Assembly (NCBI GenBank): GCA_014529385.2
Contig: CM043958.1
Span: forward strand, 158,076,793-158,140,792
From: Adiantum capillus-veneris
Lineage: Eukaryota > Streptophyta > Polypodiopsida > Polypodiales > Pteridaceae
Reading direction: 5' to 3'
DNA: 64,000 nt
A program made the position numbers and the translations under genes. Positions 1 to 12,501 of this stretch are shown here, piece by piece (the first letter of the stretch is position 1; each line of letters begins with the position of its first letter). The notes below the pieces were generated by a model. That model was not told the DNA's origin. It saw only the letters and a list, made by a program, of their open reading frames with translations, and did not search any database.

Positions 1-2959
1 AAAGTGCCACTAAGGTAGCGGAAAATCCTCTTGACAGCCTGCCAATGCTTACACCCTGGGCTATGCATAAATCTGTTGACCTGTGAGACTGCAAACTGAA
101 TATCTGGCCTCGTGTTGCATACATAAATGAGGCACCAACAACAGTTTGGTAAAGAGTGACATCAACAAGATCACCAGCATCATGTAGACTCAACTTCACA
201 CATGTTTCCATGGGAGTGGCAATAGGTTTGTAATCCTCAAGTTCAAACTTACATAGCAATGTATCTATGTAACTTTTCTGACACAAGGCAATACCACCAT
301 CACACTGCTTAAACTGTATACCCAAGTAATGATGCAACAGCCCCAAATCTTTCATCTTGAAAGTAGCATTCAAATCAGCCTTAAATTCAGCAATATGTCT
401 CTCATATGGTCCAGTTATCAGCAAATCATCGACATAAAGAACCACATGAGAATTACATCACCCTCACGCTTTACATACAATGCGCTTTCTGTTGGACTGT
501 TATGAAAGCCTCGTTTAACCAAATGAGTGTCAGCTTTCTCATACCACGCACGAGGAGATTGCTTCAACCCATACAAAGCCTTCTTACATCTGCACACTTT
601 GTCCTCTTGTCCTTTTATGACAAAACCGCGAGGCTGCATTACATAAACTTCCTCAAATATGTCACCATTCAAGAAAGCAGTAAAAATGTCTGATTGATGT
701 ACATCCCAACCAAAATGGGCTGCCAATGCACATAGAAAATGCACAGTAGTCATACGAAAAGTGGGAGCAAAAGTCTCTTCATAATCTATGCCTTTTTGCT
801 GTGCATAACCCTTTGCAACAAGTCAAGCCTTATGGCGATCGATCTCACCATCCAGCTTGCGTTTCAACTTGTAAACCCACTTCGTACCAATGGCCTTTTT
901 GCCAGGAGGCAAATCACATAAAGTCCATGTGTCATTTTCTATAAGTGCATCATATTCTGATTGCATGGCAGCCATCCAATTTTTTGAATTCTATGCTTCA
1001 TCAAAAGATAGAGGCTTCTCAACATCATGTAAGCTAGACACAGCCAAAGCATAACAATCTGATGCATAAGATGCATGGCGAGAGCCTGAACGAGTACGAC
1101 TAGACAAAGGTGCATCCAATTTACTGTCACACAAAGTGTGCACTAGCCATTTTGGCATACCTCTAGCCTGCTCATTTTCAGCCCTTTCCTCATCAAGTAC
1201 ATCATGTACATCTGCATCAGTAATAGGTTGATCTGTAACATTTTCAGAAACCCCCATAGGCTGTACATTTGCCTCATTGGAAATTACATTCGTATTTCCA
1301 CCACTGAAAAAGAGGCAACAAAGTGTCATAAATGTCCTGTGAGCTTACATTACTGTCTCTAGTACATGACAACAAGGGCTGAACAGAATCTTCCACAAAC
1401 ACTACATCCCGTGAAACCAGAATACGCTTTGTTTGCGGATGATATAACCTATAACCTTTGCTTTCAGCACTATAACCAACAAAAATACATTTGACAACCT
1501 TATCATTAAATTTTTCTGTGCTGTGTTTGTGGCACCAAAGCATATGCCAAACAACCAAAAACACGCATGTGCTCAATAGAAGGCTTTCTATCATGCCATG
1601 CTTCATATGGAGTAATAGACTGCAAAGCTTTCGTAGGACACCTGTTAAGTACATAAGTGGCACACATGATGCCCTCAAGCCAAAAAGAATGCGGCAAAGC
1701 TTGACTTTTGACCATACATCGTGCCATTTTCGTCAGTGACCTGTTTTTCCTCTCAGCAACACCATTTTGTTGAGGTGTATAAGACACTGTGCGTTGGTGT
1801 TTTATCCCACGACTAGCCAGAAATGCATTAAATTCATGAGACATATACTCTCCCCCTCGATCGGAATGGAGGGTGCCCATAGTACATTTCGAGACATTTT
1901 CAGCCATAGCCAAAAATTGTTTGAAGCACATAAAAACTTCGGACTTCGCTTTAAGCGGAAATACCCATGCATGCCTGGAGTAATCATCAATGAAAGTCAC
2001 GAAGTAAAGGTAATTGCCCAAGGACGGAGTTTGCATGGGCCCACAAACATCACTATGCACAAGCTGCAACCTGCATGTGGACCGAATTGAACCAATCCTT
2101 TGGAAACTTAGAACGCTGCATCTTACCCAAAATACAGCCTTCAAAAACATGTTTGACAGGTGCTTCAAGAGGCGACAAAGAAGTAACCATATCAGATTTC
2201 TGCAAGCGCAGCAAACTGGCAAAATTCAGATGACCAAAACGTGCATGCCAAAGTTTTGCATCTGAAATAGCCCTTGAATCTGCAACAGCATTTGCAAAAT
2301 TTTGTCCACACTTGTCATACAAAGTGAGCTTATACAGCCCACGGCACAAAAGGCCAGATGCAACAATTTCATCACCAAAACTGAGATCATGAACTGTACA
2401 TCTGTCATCCACAAATTTGACTACAAGTCCAAGTCTAGCAAGTGCGGATACAGACAAAAGATTCTTCTTGATCCCAGGTACATAAAGTGCATCAACAAGT
2501 GTGAAGGAATTGCCATTTGCAGCAGTAAGCAAAATCTTTCCAACTCCCTGAACCGGATAAGAGGCATTGTTGGCACAAGTGACTAATTCCCATGAGGGAC
2601 AAACTCGAGAGAGGTAACAATTCACGATGTGAGGTAATATGCTTTGTAGCACCACTGTCGAAATACCACACATGTGAATCTGCAGCAACTGACAAGCATG
2701 CATCATGGACAACAAGATTGTAAGTGCACTCTGTGCTAAAAGCCCATTCTACATCAACATCAGCAACACAATCTCCTTTTATAGAAGAATCAACAATGAC
2801 TGGATTTGTAGTGGAACCAGCATTTACAGTGGAACCACCCTCTTTCTTCTTAGCCTCTTTGGCCTTCAACTTAGGACACTGCTTGATCAAGTGATCATTA
2901 GCTTTACAATAATGGCAACGCATTTTCTTTTTGCCCTTATCACCAGAATTTCCAGACAA
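1..2959 (-). pseudogene. pol: copia pol: CCHC, protease, integrase, reverse transcriptase
   Basis: Reading the minus strand from 2959: a zinc knuckle CHYCKANDHLIKQC, an aspartic protease active site WYFDSGATKHIT, a pre-integrase HHCC segment (LWHARFGHLNFASL), then the integrase core with its acidic residues in HSDVCGP, LHSDRGGEY and QQNGVAERKN (about 1506-2150). Next come VKCIFVGYSAESKGYRLYHP and the RVT_2 reverse transcriptase (418-753: FGWDVHQSDIFTAFLNGDI, ALYGLKQSPRAWY). The YVDD box is crossed by a frameshift near 420-445. Below that the frame continues to the window edge. At least five frame changes occur along pol, so no polyprotein can be made. Confidence 0.92.
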
Positions 2960-3081
2960 AGTGCTGCCAGCAAAAGAATTAGGAGCAGAAGTTTTTCCAC
3001 TCGCAGCAGAACCATAAGAAGTGGCTGCATTGCTGTTACCACCTTTCTTTGAGAAGCAATAAAAGCATGTTCAACTGCACG

Positions 3082-3765
3082 CTATCTAGTCCTGTTTTTT
3101 ATGGAAAGTAACTCTTGCAACAACAATGTGCATAATGCATCACACTTGACAACTTCTGGATTTCCTTGGGTCATAAGTCTCCAAGTACTAGCAAAAGTCT
3201 GGTAAGAATTTGGTAAGGCATCAAGAGCAGTCTGCACAAGGGAATTGTCTGAAATAACTTCACCTGCAGAAATAAGTTGCTCATTGATATCCTTGACACT
3301 AGCAAGGAAAGTGTCCATATCATCTTTTTCATGCATAATCTTTGACTCCAGCTCTTTACGTAGCAAAGCAATTTTAGCCTCATTGCGACTTGTATAAAGA
3401 CCAGCCAATATATCCCAAGCCTGTTTTGCAGATTTTGTTGAACGGATGTGAGGAACAATGGTGCGCTTCATAGAAAACGCAATTAATGCATGAGCCTGTG
3501 CATCCTTTATATCCCAACGAGCTTGTTCTATTGTAGGCAAAACAACTCTAATAGCAGCAATCCTTGCAGCAAGACCTGCATCATCCTCAACATTGCCTAC
3601 ATCCTCAGAACCAAGACGTACATCAATGCCCTGCACAATATTCCAGACACCCTTTGACACAAGAACATGTTGCATCATATAAGCCCACATAGGGTAATTG
3701 TCGACGTCCAACCTATCCTCAACAGCAAACATCTTGAAGACATCTATGTTGTTGTTGTCAGCCAT
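3082..3765 (-). pseudogene. gag: copia gag (capsid-like, UBN2/DUF4219 type)
   Basis: The start is taken at the ATG at 3765 (MADNNNIDVFKMFAV), since the longer frame only adds leader codons. The protein shows the usual copia gag layout: a YPMWAYMMQHVLVSKGVW segment near the N terminus, then a helical region with AKQAWDILAGLYTSRNEAK and LDALPNSYQTFASTW. Copia gag forms the virus-like particle that packages element RNA. The RNA-binding knuckle lies downstream in another frame (about 2890-2930), so at least one frameshift separates the two. The product would be about 228 residues. Confidence 0.85.
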
Positions 3766-4098
3766 GATAAATGCTGCACCTGATGTGAAAACTGCCCGAA
3801 AATAGGAGAAACGGAGCCGGAACAACACGTGCTATATAGCACAAACCATAGAAGACTATAAGGCACATGTTATGCAGAAAACGGCACTGACAGAATTTTT
3901 GCACAAAATGACGAAATTGCCTGTGCAGACCTGCCTGTAGTGGAAACGGAGCCCGAAATGAGCCCGAATCAGAAATCTGAGCAAACTAAGCTCTTTGAGC
4001 ATGACCGAAATATTTGTCGACATATGAACGCTCGCCAAAGCTCGCTGAAACCGGAGAAAGTGAGCAGGCGTGTACTGGAGCTGCTGTCCCGGGAGGAT

Positions 4099-4117
4099 GC
4101 AACCTGCTCTGATACCA
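4099..4117 (-). promoter_or_regulatory. copia primer binding site (tRNA-iMet type)
   Basis: On the minus strand the bases TGGTATCAGAGCAGGTTGC follow the LTR after two bases. TGGTATCAGAGC is the standard plant copia PBS, complementary to the 3' end of initiator methionine tRNA, which primes minus-strand cDNA synthesis. Confidence 0.9.
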
Positions 4118-4119
4118 AT

Positions 4120-4346
4120 TGTTGGAATTAGGGTTGCAAAGAAACTCACACAGCTTAGAGAAGATGAAGGAAGCTCAAGGCACACAATAGAGAGTGTGTT
4201 ACTTAGTATGCAATGGAAAGATAGATAGCCCTAGAGTGATGGGCGTATATACAATGCTTGGGGGGAAACCTCTCCTAAATAGCGAAAAAATACCCCGGTG
4301 GTCCTAGTGTGTTCACACACATCAATACCACATGTATATGGTAACA
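4120..4346 (-). repeat. copia 5' LTR
   Basis: A 227-bp segment bounded by TGTTGGAA and ATGGTAACA on the plus strand (TGTT...AACA ends). It is placed by the primer binding site on one side and by the exact resumption of hAT sequence on the other. The 3' LTR and the second target-site copy are outside the window, so LTR divergence cannot be read. Confidence 0.85.
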
Positions 4347-4631
4347 GTGGCTACATGTGAGACCCACATTTCTTGGGTCCACCCAGAAAATGTTCCCTTA
4401 GTCTAGGTGCCCCCCCATATTTTGTTGTATGGCATACTTACGCTCCCAATCTATGAATCGATCACCAATATTAATTGCATATTTCCACTCTATCCCAGGT
4501 GCCTTTTTTTTCTTGCTAGTTTGAATTTGAGTTTTATCACTAGGTCCAACGTTTCCTTCCATCTCAAATAACCTATTCAAGAAAGCATGGAACAATGAAT
4601 ACATAACTAAAGTAACAACAAAAATACTCAT
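4347..4631 (-). pseudogene. hAT transposase N-terminal fragment (copy 1)
   Basis: Near-identical to the first exon of the hAT transposase at 42,135-42,674 (MSIFVVTLVMYSLFHAFLNRLFEMEGNVG..., then LREHFLGG just before the copia junction). The HFLGG segment belongs to the BED zinc finger that binds transposon ends. The copia element cuts the gene within that finger; the remainder would lie left of the window. Confidence 0.75.
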
Positions 4632-7388
4632 GTATTACAACAATGTACATCGCCACACAAACATACAATGATTTCAATGATAAAATGTAGCAACACAACA
4701 ATTTAAAACTAGTTTAAAAATTCAAAGTCAAATATATAGACCTACTTAAATTTTAAGTGTCGATAGTTTTAATGTTCACTAAAATATCCACATATATTAA
4801 CCTTTGTAGATGTACATATATCAATTTTTATTAAACCTCAAGCATCATAGCATGATAAATGCAAGTAATCTTTATACAATATAAATGTATGTTTTCAAAT
4901 TAAGAATCATGAAATTGATAGCATACATACAATGCACATTGCACACCTAATGAAGGATGTATTTTGTTCCAATTAAGGATACTTTACACCAATCAAACCA
5001 CGGATCTATGTCTGCCCAATACTCTAGTATAAGACAATAGACCCTTGCTTAACGTGGAACATATCAAATATCAAGAGCCAATACTAGCCCCTAAGCAGGA
5101 CTCTTGGGTCCATCAAATTGTTTATAAAGCAGCATGAGGGAGCAAGCAACATGTAAATTACTTGTGTTGCTCAAATACAAACAAGCTCAAGTGCCTCCAA
5201 CTTCGTTCCTAAATCTCTGCAGGTATCAGCTACAATCCCCACTCAGCCCACACTTCAAAGAACTAAACTAGTGGCTCAGTAGCCTTAGGCGAGCCTATGA
5301 GGAAAAAAGAATGTTCCTAGAATAAGGACCTTCTTTCCAAAAGGATCCTCCTAGCCAATCGGGACTTCTAAACACTCCAAATCTTTCTCAAAAAGCAAAA
5401 AATGTGCCTAATCATCCGCTCTATATAGTGATGACATAGCCCACCGGGCTTTGGGTTTGCCCTGTGGGCCCAACGGGCAAAGCCAAAGACGGACAAGTTT
5501 ACAGTCAGAGCAGGTTCAAGCCGGTCATTGCAAAAGTTGTGTGAATATAGATGTGATGAGAACATAAATTATGTTATTAACACATGTTATTAATGTGTTC
5601 ACGCATTTGTGAGAACGTTAATGAAATCCTTGGCTCTTGGCATTGTATACATGTCCAATGTGCTATGTTTGAGTATGTGTGTGTGTGCAATGCAATGACG
5701 GTTTTAACTCTAGGGTTTCTACTGTGTTTAAGTGCTTGTTTTGATTTGTTAATGGTGTTTTGAGTGAAACCAAGCATAGATAGAGGTAAGTAGGCCTTAG
5801 GAGGAGCCAAACAACCCCTCATTTGTCATTTTTGGTGAAGGTGAGAGGTGGCAACAATTGTGGTTACTCTCCTATCCGACTGTGACTTTTGCAGGTTTTG
5901 ATGTTGAGAACCTATTGCTGATAGCCCAAAGACCCCAAATTTCAAGTTTCATGTGATTTGGAGTTCATTTGACATTTCTACGACCATTTGAGTGTGTGTT
6001 AGACCGCATAGGAGCCTTAAGCATTTTCTTAGTTGCTTCCTTTCTTGAGAGTGACACCTCTCTCCTCAAGAAGTGTATATAGCTTGAGAACAAAGTGTGA
6101 TAATTGAGGAATTATTGCTTGAACACTTGCATGCACTCTAGTAAAATATATCTTTGGCTATTGTTAGAGTCACTAGTTGGGAGTTAGAGCAGGTTTTGTA
6201 CTAATTGACTAAGTGGACTTAAAACTTTGGACAAAATCCAAAACGTGATCATTTTAAGTGATACATGGTGGTATTGGGAATCCCTAGAGATAAGGAAATC
6301 ACAGAAAGTGACTAGCATGGAAACAGACCTCAATGGCAACTACCACAGTTGTTGCCACCTAAGACATTTTCACATCCAGAGCAAATCAACAAGGTCCCTA
6401 AGACCCATCCTTACCAGATCCACTTCCCATAGGTCAAAAAGGTTAAAAAATTGGATAGAACCATCCAAAATTGCTTAAATGACCAGGCTCGGGGAGTTAA
6501 CTTGACTTTTGACCTGACAAATTTCAAAATTATAAGTGACACATAGATGCAAAAGATTATACAGGTGATTGGGAAACCACTAGAGATGCTAGAAGTAAAA
6601 AAACTTCCAAATCCAGCTACCACAATAGTTGTGATCTATTCCAGAGTGGGACCATGTTGGTGCTATTTGGTTCCTAACAGTGCAAGGATCCCAAATATAC
6701 CTTCCTTGACTCATTTGGACCAATACAAGCCCCTCTAATCACCCAGAAACTAAATTTCAAAGGCCAAATCTTGATAAGTGATCCCACATGCATCAAAAAG
6801 TGTGAAAAGATTCACCAGATAGTGGCCAACCAACAAGAATTGATCAGGCTCAAAAATTCCACCAGTGTCACCAACCGCGATCGTTGCCATTCGGTTTAGC
6901 TGGAAAATTTGACCATACCAGCCTGTAGGCCATCTTTCCAAGTTTTGAGAAATACCTTGGTTGAACCAAACAGACTCCAGAATCGCTGTCAAAGACCTTG
7001 TTAAACATTAAGATATGAATTGTCAAATTATTGACCTCAGTTTCATAAATTTTACAAATTTTGAATTTAGCAAAGGTTTCGGAGAGAAAATTAGACTAAT
7101 CACTAGTTACCAATTGCAAAAGATGCACAAGGAGCTAGTTGACATCACAGGTAGGAGGTTGGGATTTTGCAAGAGTCATGTCTATCTTTATATATATATT
7201 TGTGATTAGGCAAGTATCTTCTAAGAGAAGGTAGAGTAACGATGGACCACGGATGTCTAGTGTCAATAGAAGAAAGTGTAAATCAAGCCAAGATAGATCC
7301 TTTATCTCCAATTATAGAAGAGAGTAGTGATACTAACACCTCTTCCGACAGGTCATATCACCCTAAACCCTAAACCTCCCAAAACCCT
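4632..7388. repeat. non-coding leader repeat, copy 1 of region A
   Basis: Matches 42,675-45,590 along its length by eye, with small indels, and in part 33,073-33,636. It has no convincing gene. A TATA-like CTCTATATAG lies at about 5418 and an imperfect GC-rich hairpin with arms near 5445 and 5478. The right end leads without a break into the gypsy ORF at 7389, so the distal part is probably the 5' LTR and leader of that gypsy element. I could not fix LTR borders. Confidence 0.7.
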
Positions 7389-8129
7389 TTGATCACACCG
7401 AAACAGATGACAATCTTCCTAAAGGGAACAAATGCCCATGGAGCCCTAGTTTACGTGGATGCTCGAGGATGGAAATGTATCTGCATTGAGGAAGGACCTG
7501 CTAGAGGATTAGAAATAATCCTAGTAAATGATGATGGTGATAGATTTTGTGATGAAGAGGGAAACCACTACCTCATTGTCAAAGACCCAGAAAACTAGAA
7601 TCGGTATGGAGACAACGTGGCAAAAGTAAAGATCGTTATGGAGACCCAATAGCTACCTCATAAACTTAACCTTCTTGGAGCCTTTTATATTCATGAAAAG
7701 AGAGTGGAAAAAGTGGCTAAAATTCATGAAAATATTGGGATTTACAAGCATGGGGATGGGAGGATCATCTATTACTACCGTTGCATGGAACCCCATGTGA
7801 ATGAATTAAGCAAAGACAAAGTCTTGTACTTGTTTTCTTACGACACGATAATAAGAACCAATATCATTTTTGTCAATAAGTATGGACATAAATATGAGCC
7901 AATCCATCTAGGGGATGTAGGAAGAGTGATAATATCAGAATTGTTAACACGGGCTTCTGAAGAGAAGCAAAATCCCACACATACCCCTAGAAGATCCACA
8001 AATCCCTTCTCAGAAGACTATGACACCATGTTGCATACCATTGGACAACCATTGCCCAACCCTCAAAACCCACAAGCCACACCGCTATCATTTCAAGCAT
8101 GGCTCAAACAGTATGCACCACAAGAATAG
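7389..8129 (+). pseudogene. gag: gypsy gag N-terminal region
   Basis: Two open segments, 7389-7598 (69 aa, MITPKQMTIFLKGTNAHG) and 7704-8129 (141 aa), lie in different frames directly ahead of the gag core. The second is rich in charged residues, then turns Pro/Asn/Thr-rich with RRSTNPFSEDYDTMLHTIG. Assignment rests on position between leader and gag core; I do not recognise a domain. The first 57 bases are shared with the copy near 45,600 before that copy breaks off. Confidence 0.5.
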
Positions 8130-8508
8130 AACACCAACAAAAGTGGTTATCAAGCAATGTCAGGGCTAGGAGCACCACCAATACGACCATTCCATTAGTA
8201 GTATATACCAAGATGAGAGTAGAGCAAGAACGTCAAATCCGACCAAGACAGAAACACCACATCAAGAAATAGAACGAGAAGAAAGGGTTCAAGGAGAGGA
8301 ATGACCACCTGGTAGACCAGCTAGGATTCATGGATTAGGAGCACTCCTAGGAGAAGAACACTTACCATACCCTAGGCCGGAAAGAGCTCACAAAGGAGGA
8401 CTGGAAGACCCTATGCTTAGATTGATAGATCAGCGTAGGATCATACCATCTTAGGTCTAGAAGTGGGTAAACAATAAAATTTCCAAAAACAAAAATCCCA
8501 GGGATCAC

Positions 8509-8868
8509 GTGGAAGCATTTGTGTGCTTCATTAAAGCTGAGGAAGTCCTAGACTTTCTTACGCAATTTTCAAGATTTGGACTAACTCTAAAAGAGGATGC
8601 CGCCACCTGGTTTGATTCTGTAGAACGTAGGGATTTTGAGTCAATCGAGGAGGTGTTTCACGAGTTTACAACATCATTCACAAATCCAAAAATTCAAGCA
8701 AAAAGAAGGGGAATCCGTACAAAAAGCAGCCTTACGGTTGAACAAGCGTATTGGGGAGATCAAGGGTCTGTTCAATCTTTAGACAGCCAACCCCATTCGC
8801 TAAGAACACTGCTGTCTTATATGGGAGAACATGAGACCAAATCAGACGTGGTCATAGTCCCATCATAG
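8509..8868 (+). pseudogene. gag: gypsy gag capsid core (Retrotrans_gag-like)
   Basis: 119 aa starting MEAFVCFIKAEEVLDFL. It contains the retrotransposon capsid signature: LTLKEDAATWFDSVERRDFE, then SIEEVFHEFTTSFTNPK (aromatic pair and helix of the capsid fold). The C-terminal zinc knuckle is not visible in this frame, and upstream and downstream segments are closed by stops. Confidence 0.75.
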
Positions 8869-9099
8869 AGACTCTCTTCCAAGAAATTCATCAACTCTAA
8901 AGGGCTGATAGACATTTTGTCAACACCACCGACATGCACAATAACATTAGCTAAGCTGCTAAGAATACGGTTAAACATGTGGATGATGGTAGAAATCTGT
9001 ATGGAAAAGTTTGATGTGAAGGACCCTTCAATACAAATTCAAGAGGGAATCTGAGAACTAGAAAGGACTCACCTCACCACTAGGCCGGTATCGTTAAAC

Positions 9100-9470
9100 A
9101 AAGTTGGAGAATATTGTGAAGGAGAGGATGGCAACATGACTCTTCTTGTGGAATTTCAAGATGTAACCACCATGGCAATTCTTGACAGTGGAGATGGAGT
9201 AGCCATAGCTACAAAAGAAACCTAAAAGAAATGGGAAAAACCAACTTTAAGAGCAACACAAATGAAACTCTAGCTTGAAGATGGATATATGGAGAAACCC
9301 CTAGGGCTTCTAGATAAAGTAATTACTGCCTCTTGCGGAATTGAATATGAGCATACATTTGCTATTGCCGATTGTGGCAAGAAGAACAACTACACCATCA
9401 TACTTGGAAGACCATTCATGAGATAGTTATAAATGGTTGAGGATTGGGGGTATGACCATATATACCTAAG
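9100..9470 (+). pseudogene. gypsy aspartic protease remnant
   Basis: In the translated plus strand, MAILDSGDGVAIATKE carries the D-S-G active site with the following Ala changed to Asp, and further on TIILGRPFMR is the conserved C-terminal ILGRP box, followed by WGYDHIYLRN. In-frame stops interrupt it, two of them TAG or TAA immediately after FMR. This is the enzyme that matures the gag-pol polyprotein. Confidence 0.75.
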
Positions 9471-10477
9471 AAACAATGAGAATAAACCTAAAAGACCATA
9501 GTTACAAGGATATTACAAGAACACCTATTGAGGAGTTTGATTCAGCCACACTAGCCAAATCTGAACTTCCAGCATGGTTATGTACATAGCTTGAGATTAT
9601 GGAAGCTTAAAGTGCAATGAGTGTATCCTAAAAAGGGTTTTAGAAGACAAAGACTACATCCTAGAGCCCTTTCCAAAAGAAGAACTAGAGCCTTTAGGAT
9701 GGGAATACATTTTGGATACTTTGGATGTGTGCGCAGTGGACGATGGTCCCACAACCAAGTTCTATGACAAGGATGACTATGCCATGATCCCATATTACAT
9801 GGTCAATGTAGTTGAGGAAGAGGGTGAGAGTCAAGCCTAAAGAACCCAAAATAAGAAACAAGACAAGGACGGAGAGGAAGAGTTGTTTTACGACTCTCTA
9901 TAGTATTTCAAGTATGGTAATGACGCATATGAAGAATGCTCTGACAACCCAAGCGATCAAGAAGAAACCATAATGGATGTCAGATTTTATGACTTTCCAA
10001 ATCAAAAACCTAGGCGACAAAAATGCTACATGAAGAAGAAAGCCTTAAACGTGGCGAGAGAAAATACAATGCCAAGAGTAAAAGATAAAATGGGATTCCT
10101 GATGCTTCTAAAGACAGAGGATTGTGTAAAAGACAAAATCTCAGGTCAAGTTCACAAAAGTAGAGGACACAAAAACAAAAGAGGGTATTATTAGCTTGAG
10201 GAAGCAAGCTCAAAATATTAAAAGTGAAACAAAACAAAAGAACCAAGGATGGACGAGTTCGGAGAATCAAAATGGACCAAGGTCGAGCATAAAAAGAAAT
10301 ACAAAGAACTCAAGAGAACATTGAAAGAAGTATGGATAACAGAGATAGAAATTGATGAAGGAGAGAGCTTTGAAAAGGAAAATATGGATGTCCCTTCCTA
10401 CTATAAAAAATTCACTATCCAAGGCAAGATAATAATGATGACTGAACCGATAAGGGAGAAAAGAGGAAATAAATACT
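9471..10477 (+). pseudogene. gypsy inter-domain region, RT fingers and palm missing
   Basis: Contains open pieces at 9973-10194 and 10249-10479 that are Lys/Glu-rich (MDEFGESKWTKVEHKKKYKE) and have no RT motif. The expected catalytic RT segments (D-x-x-S-x-Y, F-x-D-D) are absent. The reading resumes with GHIVFGIGIS, which normally follows the palm, so the palm appears deleted just before 10478. Confidence 0.55.
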
Positions 10478-11290
10478 AGGGACATATTGTCTTTGGGATT
10501 GGTATATCTACGGTGAACAAGATCAAGGTGATCGTGGAAATGCCAAGGCCAACTAATTCCAAACAGGTACAAGCCTTCATGGGATACTACAAATACTACC
10601 AATGGTTCATATGCATGTATGCAGTCATTGCATAACCCTTGTATAGGTTGATAGTTGTCTTTGATTGGAAAAAGGAGTGTGAGGAGTCATTCAAAAAACT
10701 TAAGGATGCGCTTATATCAGCACCATTACTCAAAGCACTAGATGGGGGTAGAATATTCCATGTTCACATTTGATGCCTCGGCATTTGCAATAGGCTGTAT
10801 CTTGGCTCAACCAAGAGAAGGAACAATGGATTTCCCAATCTGTTATGCTAGTCGATAGTTGAACAATACAAAAAAGAATTACACACCCAAGGAATGAGAA
10901 GGGTTAGGAATGATACATGCCATAAAGAAATTTAGGCATTATCTTTTGGCTAACAAATTTTTCTTCTTAATAGATCACCAAGCGCTCTTGTATTTGGTAA
11001 ACAAATCGTGCAATATAGGAAGAATTGTTTGTTGGTTCATCATATTGCTTGAGTTTGATTTTATGATTGTAGTAAAGAAGGGAAAAATGCTCCTTAGAGA
11101 AAATCATCTCTCTAACTTATCCAATGGCAAATCACCCAAAGGAGTGGATGATGATATACATGACGCTTTCCTCTTCAACATTGAGATGGTTCCTAAGTGG
11201 TCTCAAGAGGTAGTCAATATTTTGACTTATGGTGGCGAGTTTGATAAAACTAAACAAACCCATAGGCAACATACGATTAGGTAGGTTAAA
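10478..11290 (+). pseudogene. pol: gypsy RT thumb/connection and RNase H
   Basis: EMPRPTNSKQVQAFMGY and FDWKKECEESFKKLKDALI are the RT connection; FDASAFAIGCILAQP and MIHAIKKFRHYLLANKFFFLIDHQALLYL are the RNase H core with the first catalytic Asp (FDAS) and later the DHQ motif. Stops break the frame, including TAG at 10857 where related proteins have Gln. RNase H degrades the RNA strand of the cDNA hybrid. Confidence 0.85.
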
Positions 11291-11299
11291 AAAATTCAG

Positions 11300-12330
11300 A
11301 TTTTAGGTGGACGCTTGTACCATCTAGGCTCTAAAAGAATATTGCAACTATGCATTAGTCGAGATGAATATGGGTGTTATCTCATAGAAGCCCATGTCCA
11401 AGACATAGCCTTCCATCGTTCCTAAAAGAAGACACACCAGTGTCTAAAGCAATTAAGAGTGTATTGGCCTGATATGCATGTAAGTGTACATAAATATGTT
11501 TCAAATTGTACTACATGTAGGAACAATCCACCAGTGGAATATGCCACATTGTTTTAGATAGCAATTGAACCTCAATGGAGTCAATACATGGTTGATTACC
11601 TGACAACGATGACATTCCCTAAAAATATCATGCAAGCGAGACAAAGAGCCATTGATTGGAAGCTCAAGACTTCAGGTTAATTGAAACTCAACTCTACAAG
11701 AGAGGGAAGGATAACCAAATCAGAATATGTGCAACTAAAAATGAATATTTGCTTATCTTAGAGCAAGCACATGGAGGTTAGTGGAGGCCATTTATCAAGA
11801 GATAAGACAACTAAAATTGTTTTAATTGCGGGAATATGGTGGCCTACATTGCACATGGATACGAAGGAATATGTTAAGCGATGTGATGGTTGTCAACACA
11901 CCAAGGTACCTACAAAGAGAGAGGAGATGCCATTACAACCGATGATGGAAGCAAGGGCATTTTCTAAGTGGGGTCTAGATTTTGTGGGACCAATCTCACC
12001 ATCCGCTTACAAATCCCATGCCCAATATATCATCGTCATCACGGACTATCTCACAAAATGGAATGAAGCAAAAGCCACACAACTAAGCAGATGCTAGGAT
12101 CACTACACAATTTTTTCATATGAAAATGTCTTTGTAGATATGGATTACCTATAGAGATTGTCAATGATAGAGGCACACATTTCATAAACAAAGCTATTGA
12201 AAATCTTCTTGACGAATGCATGATTATTCATAAGAAGTATGCCCCATATCACCCACAAGCCAATGGACAAGCTGAAGCTACTAATAAAACACTTTGAACA
12301 GTATTGACAAAATTGTGACCGATTCACGAA
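11300..12330 (+). pseudogene. int: gypsy integrase with two zinc-binding modules
   Basis: Two HHCC-like modules are seen: one ending SNCTTCRNNP (about 11,375-11,530) and one in HGG...GGHLSRDKTTK...RCDGCQ (11,771-11,905). The catalytic core follows in two frames: Asp at LDFVGP (11,978), Asp at VNDRGTHF (about 12,163) and Glu at ANGQAEATN (12,274), preserving all three DDE residues. A frameshift lies between 12,097 and 12,150. The core would insert cDNA into chromosomes. Confidence 0.85.
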
Positions 12331-12501
12331 CGGAGTGGGACTAGAAGTTACATTCTGCTTTATGGACATAGCGAGTGGCCTATAAGACATCCATTGGAAT
12401 AACATCTTACAATATGATGTTTGGTCTTAATGCCATTGCCAATTAAATTCTTAATCCCAACTTTACGAGTAGCTAAAAAATTAGAGTGAACTGGTCATGA
12501 A

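Larger units (their letters stand above)
1..4346 (-). mobile_element. Ty1/copia LTR retrotransposon, 3' part beyond window edge
   Basis: Minus-strand copia element in the order gag, CCHC knuckle, protease, integrase, reverse transcriptase, which is the Ty1/copia order with integrase before RT. The 5' LTR (4120-4346) and primer binding site lie on the right; RNase H and the 3' LTR run off the left edge. Gag and pol fragments lie in different frames, so the copy is dead. It is inserted in the hAT zinc-finger exon: the hAT sequence resumes at 4347 and is uninterrupted at the homologous place near 42,380. Confidence 0.95.

Noticed and set aside
7355-7380. CCCTAAACCCTAAA-like words resembling plant telomere repeats
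   Set aside because: Only two units, in a retroelement leader that is repeated at 45.5 kb; not a telomere or interstitial array.
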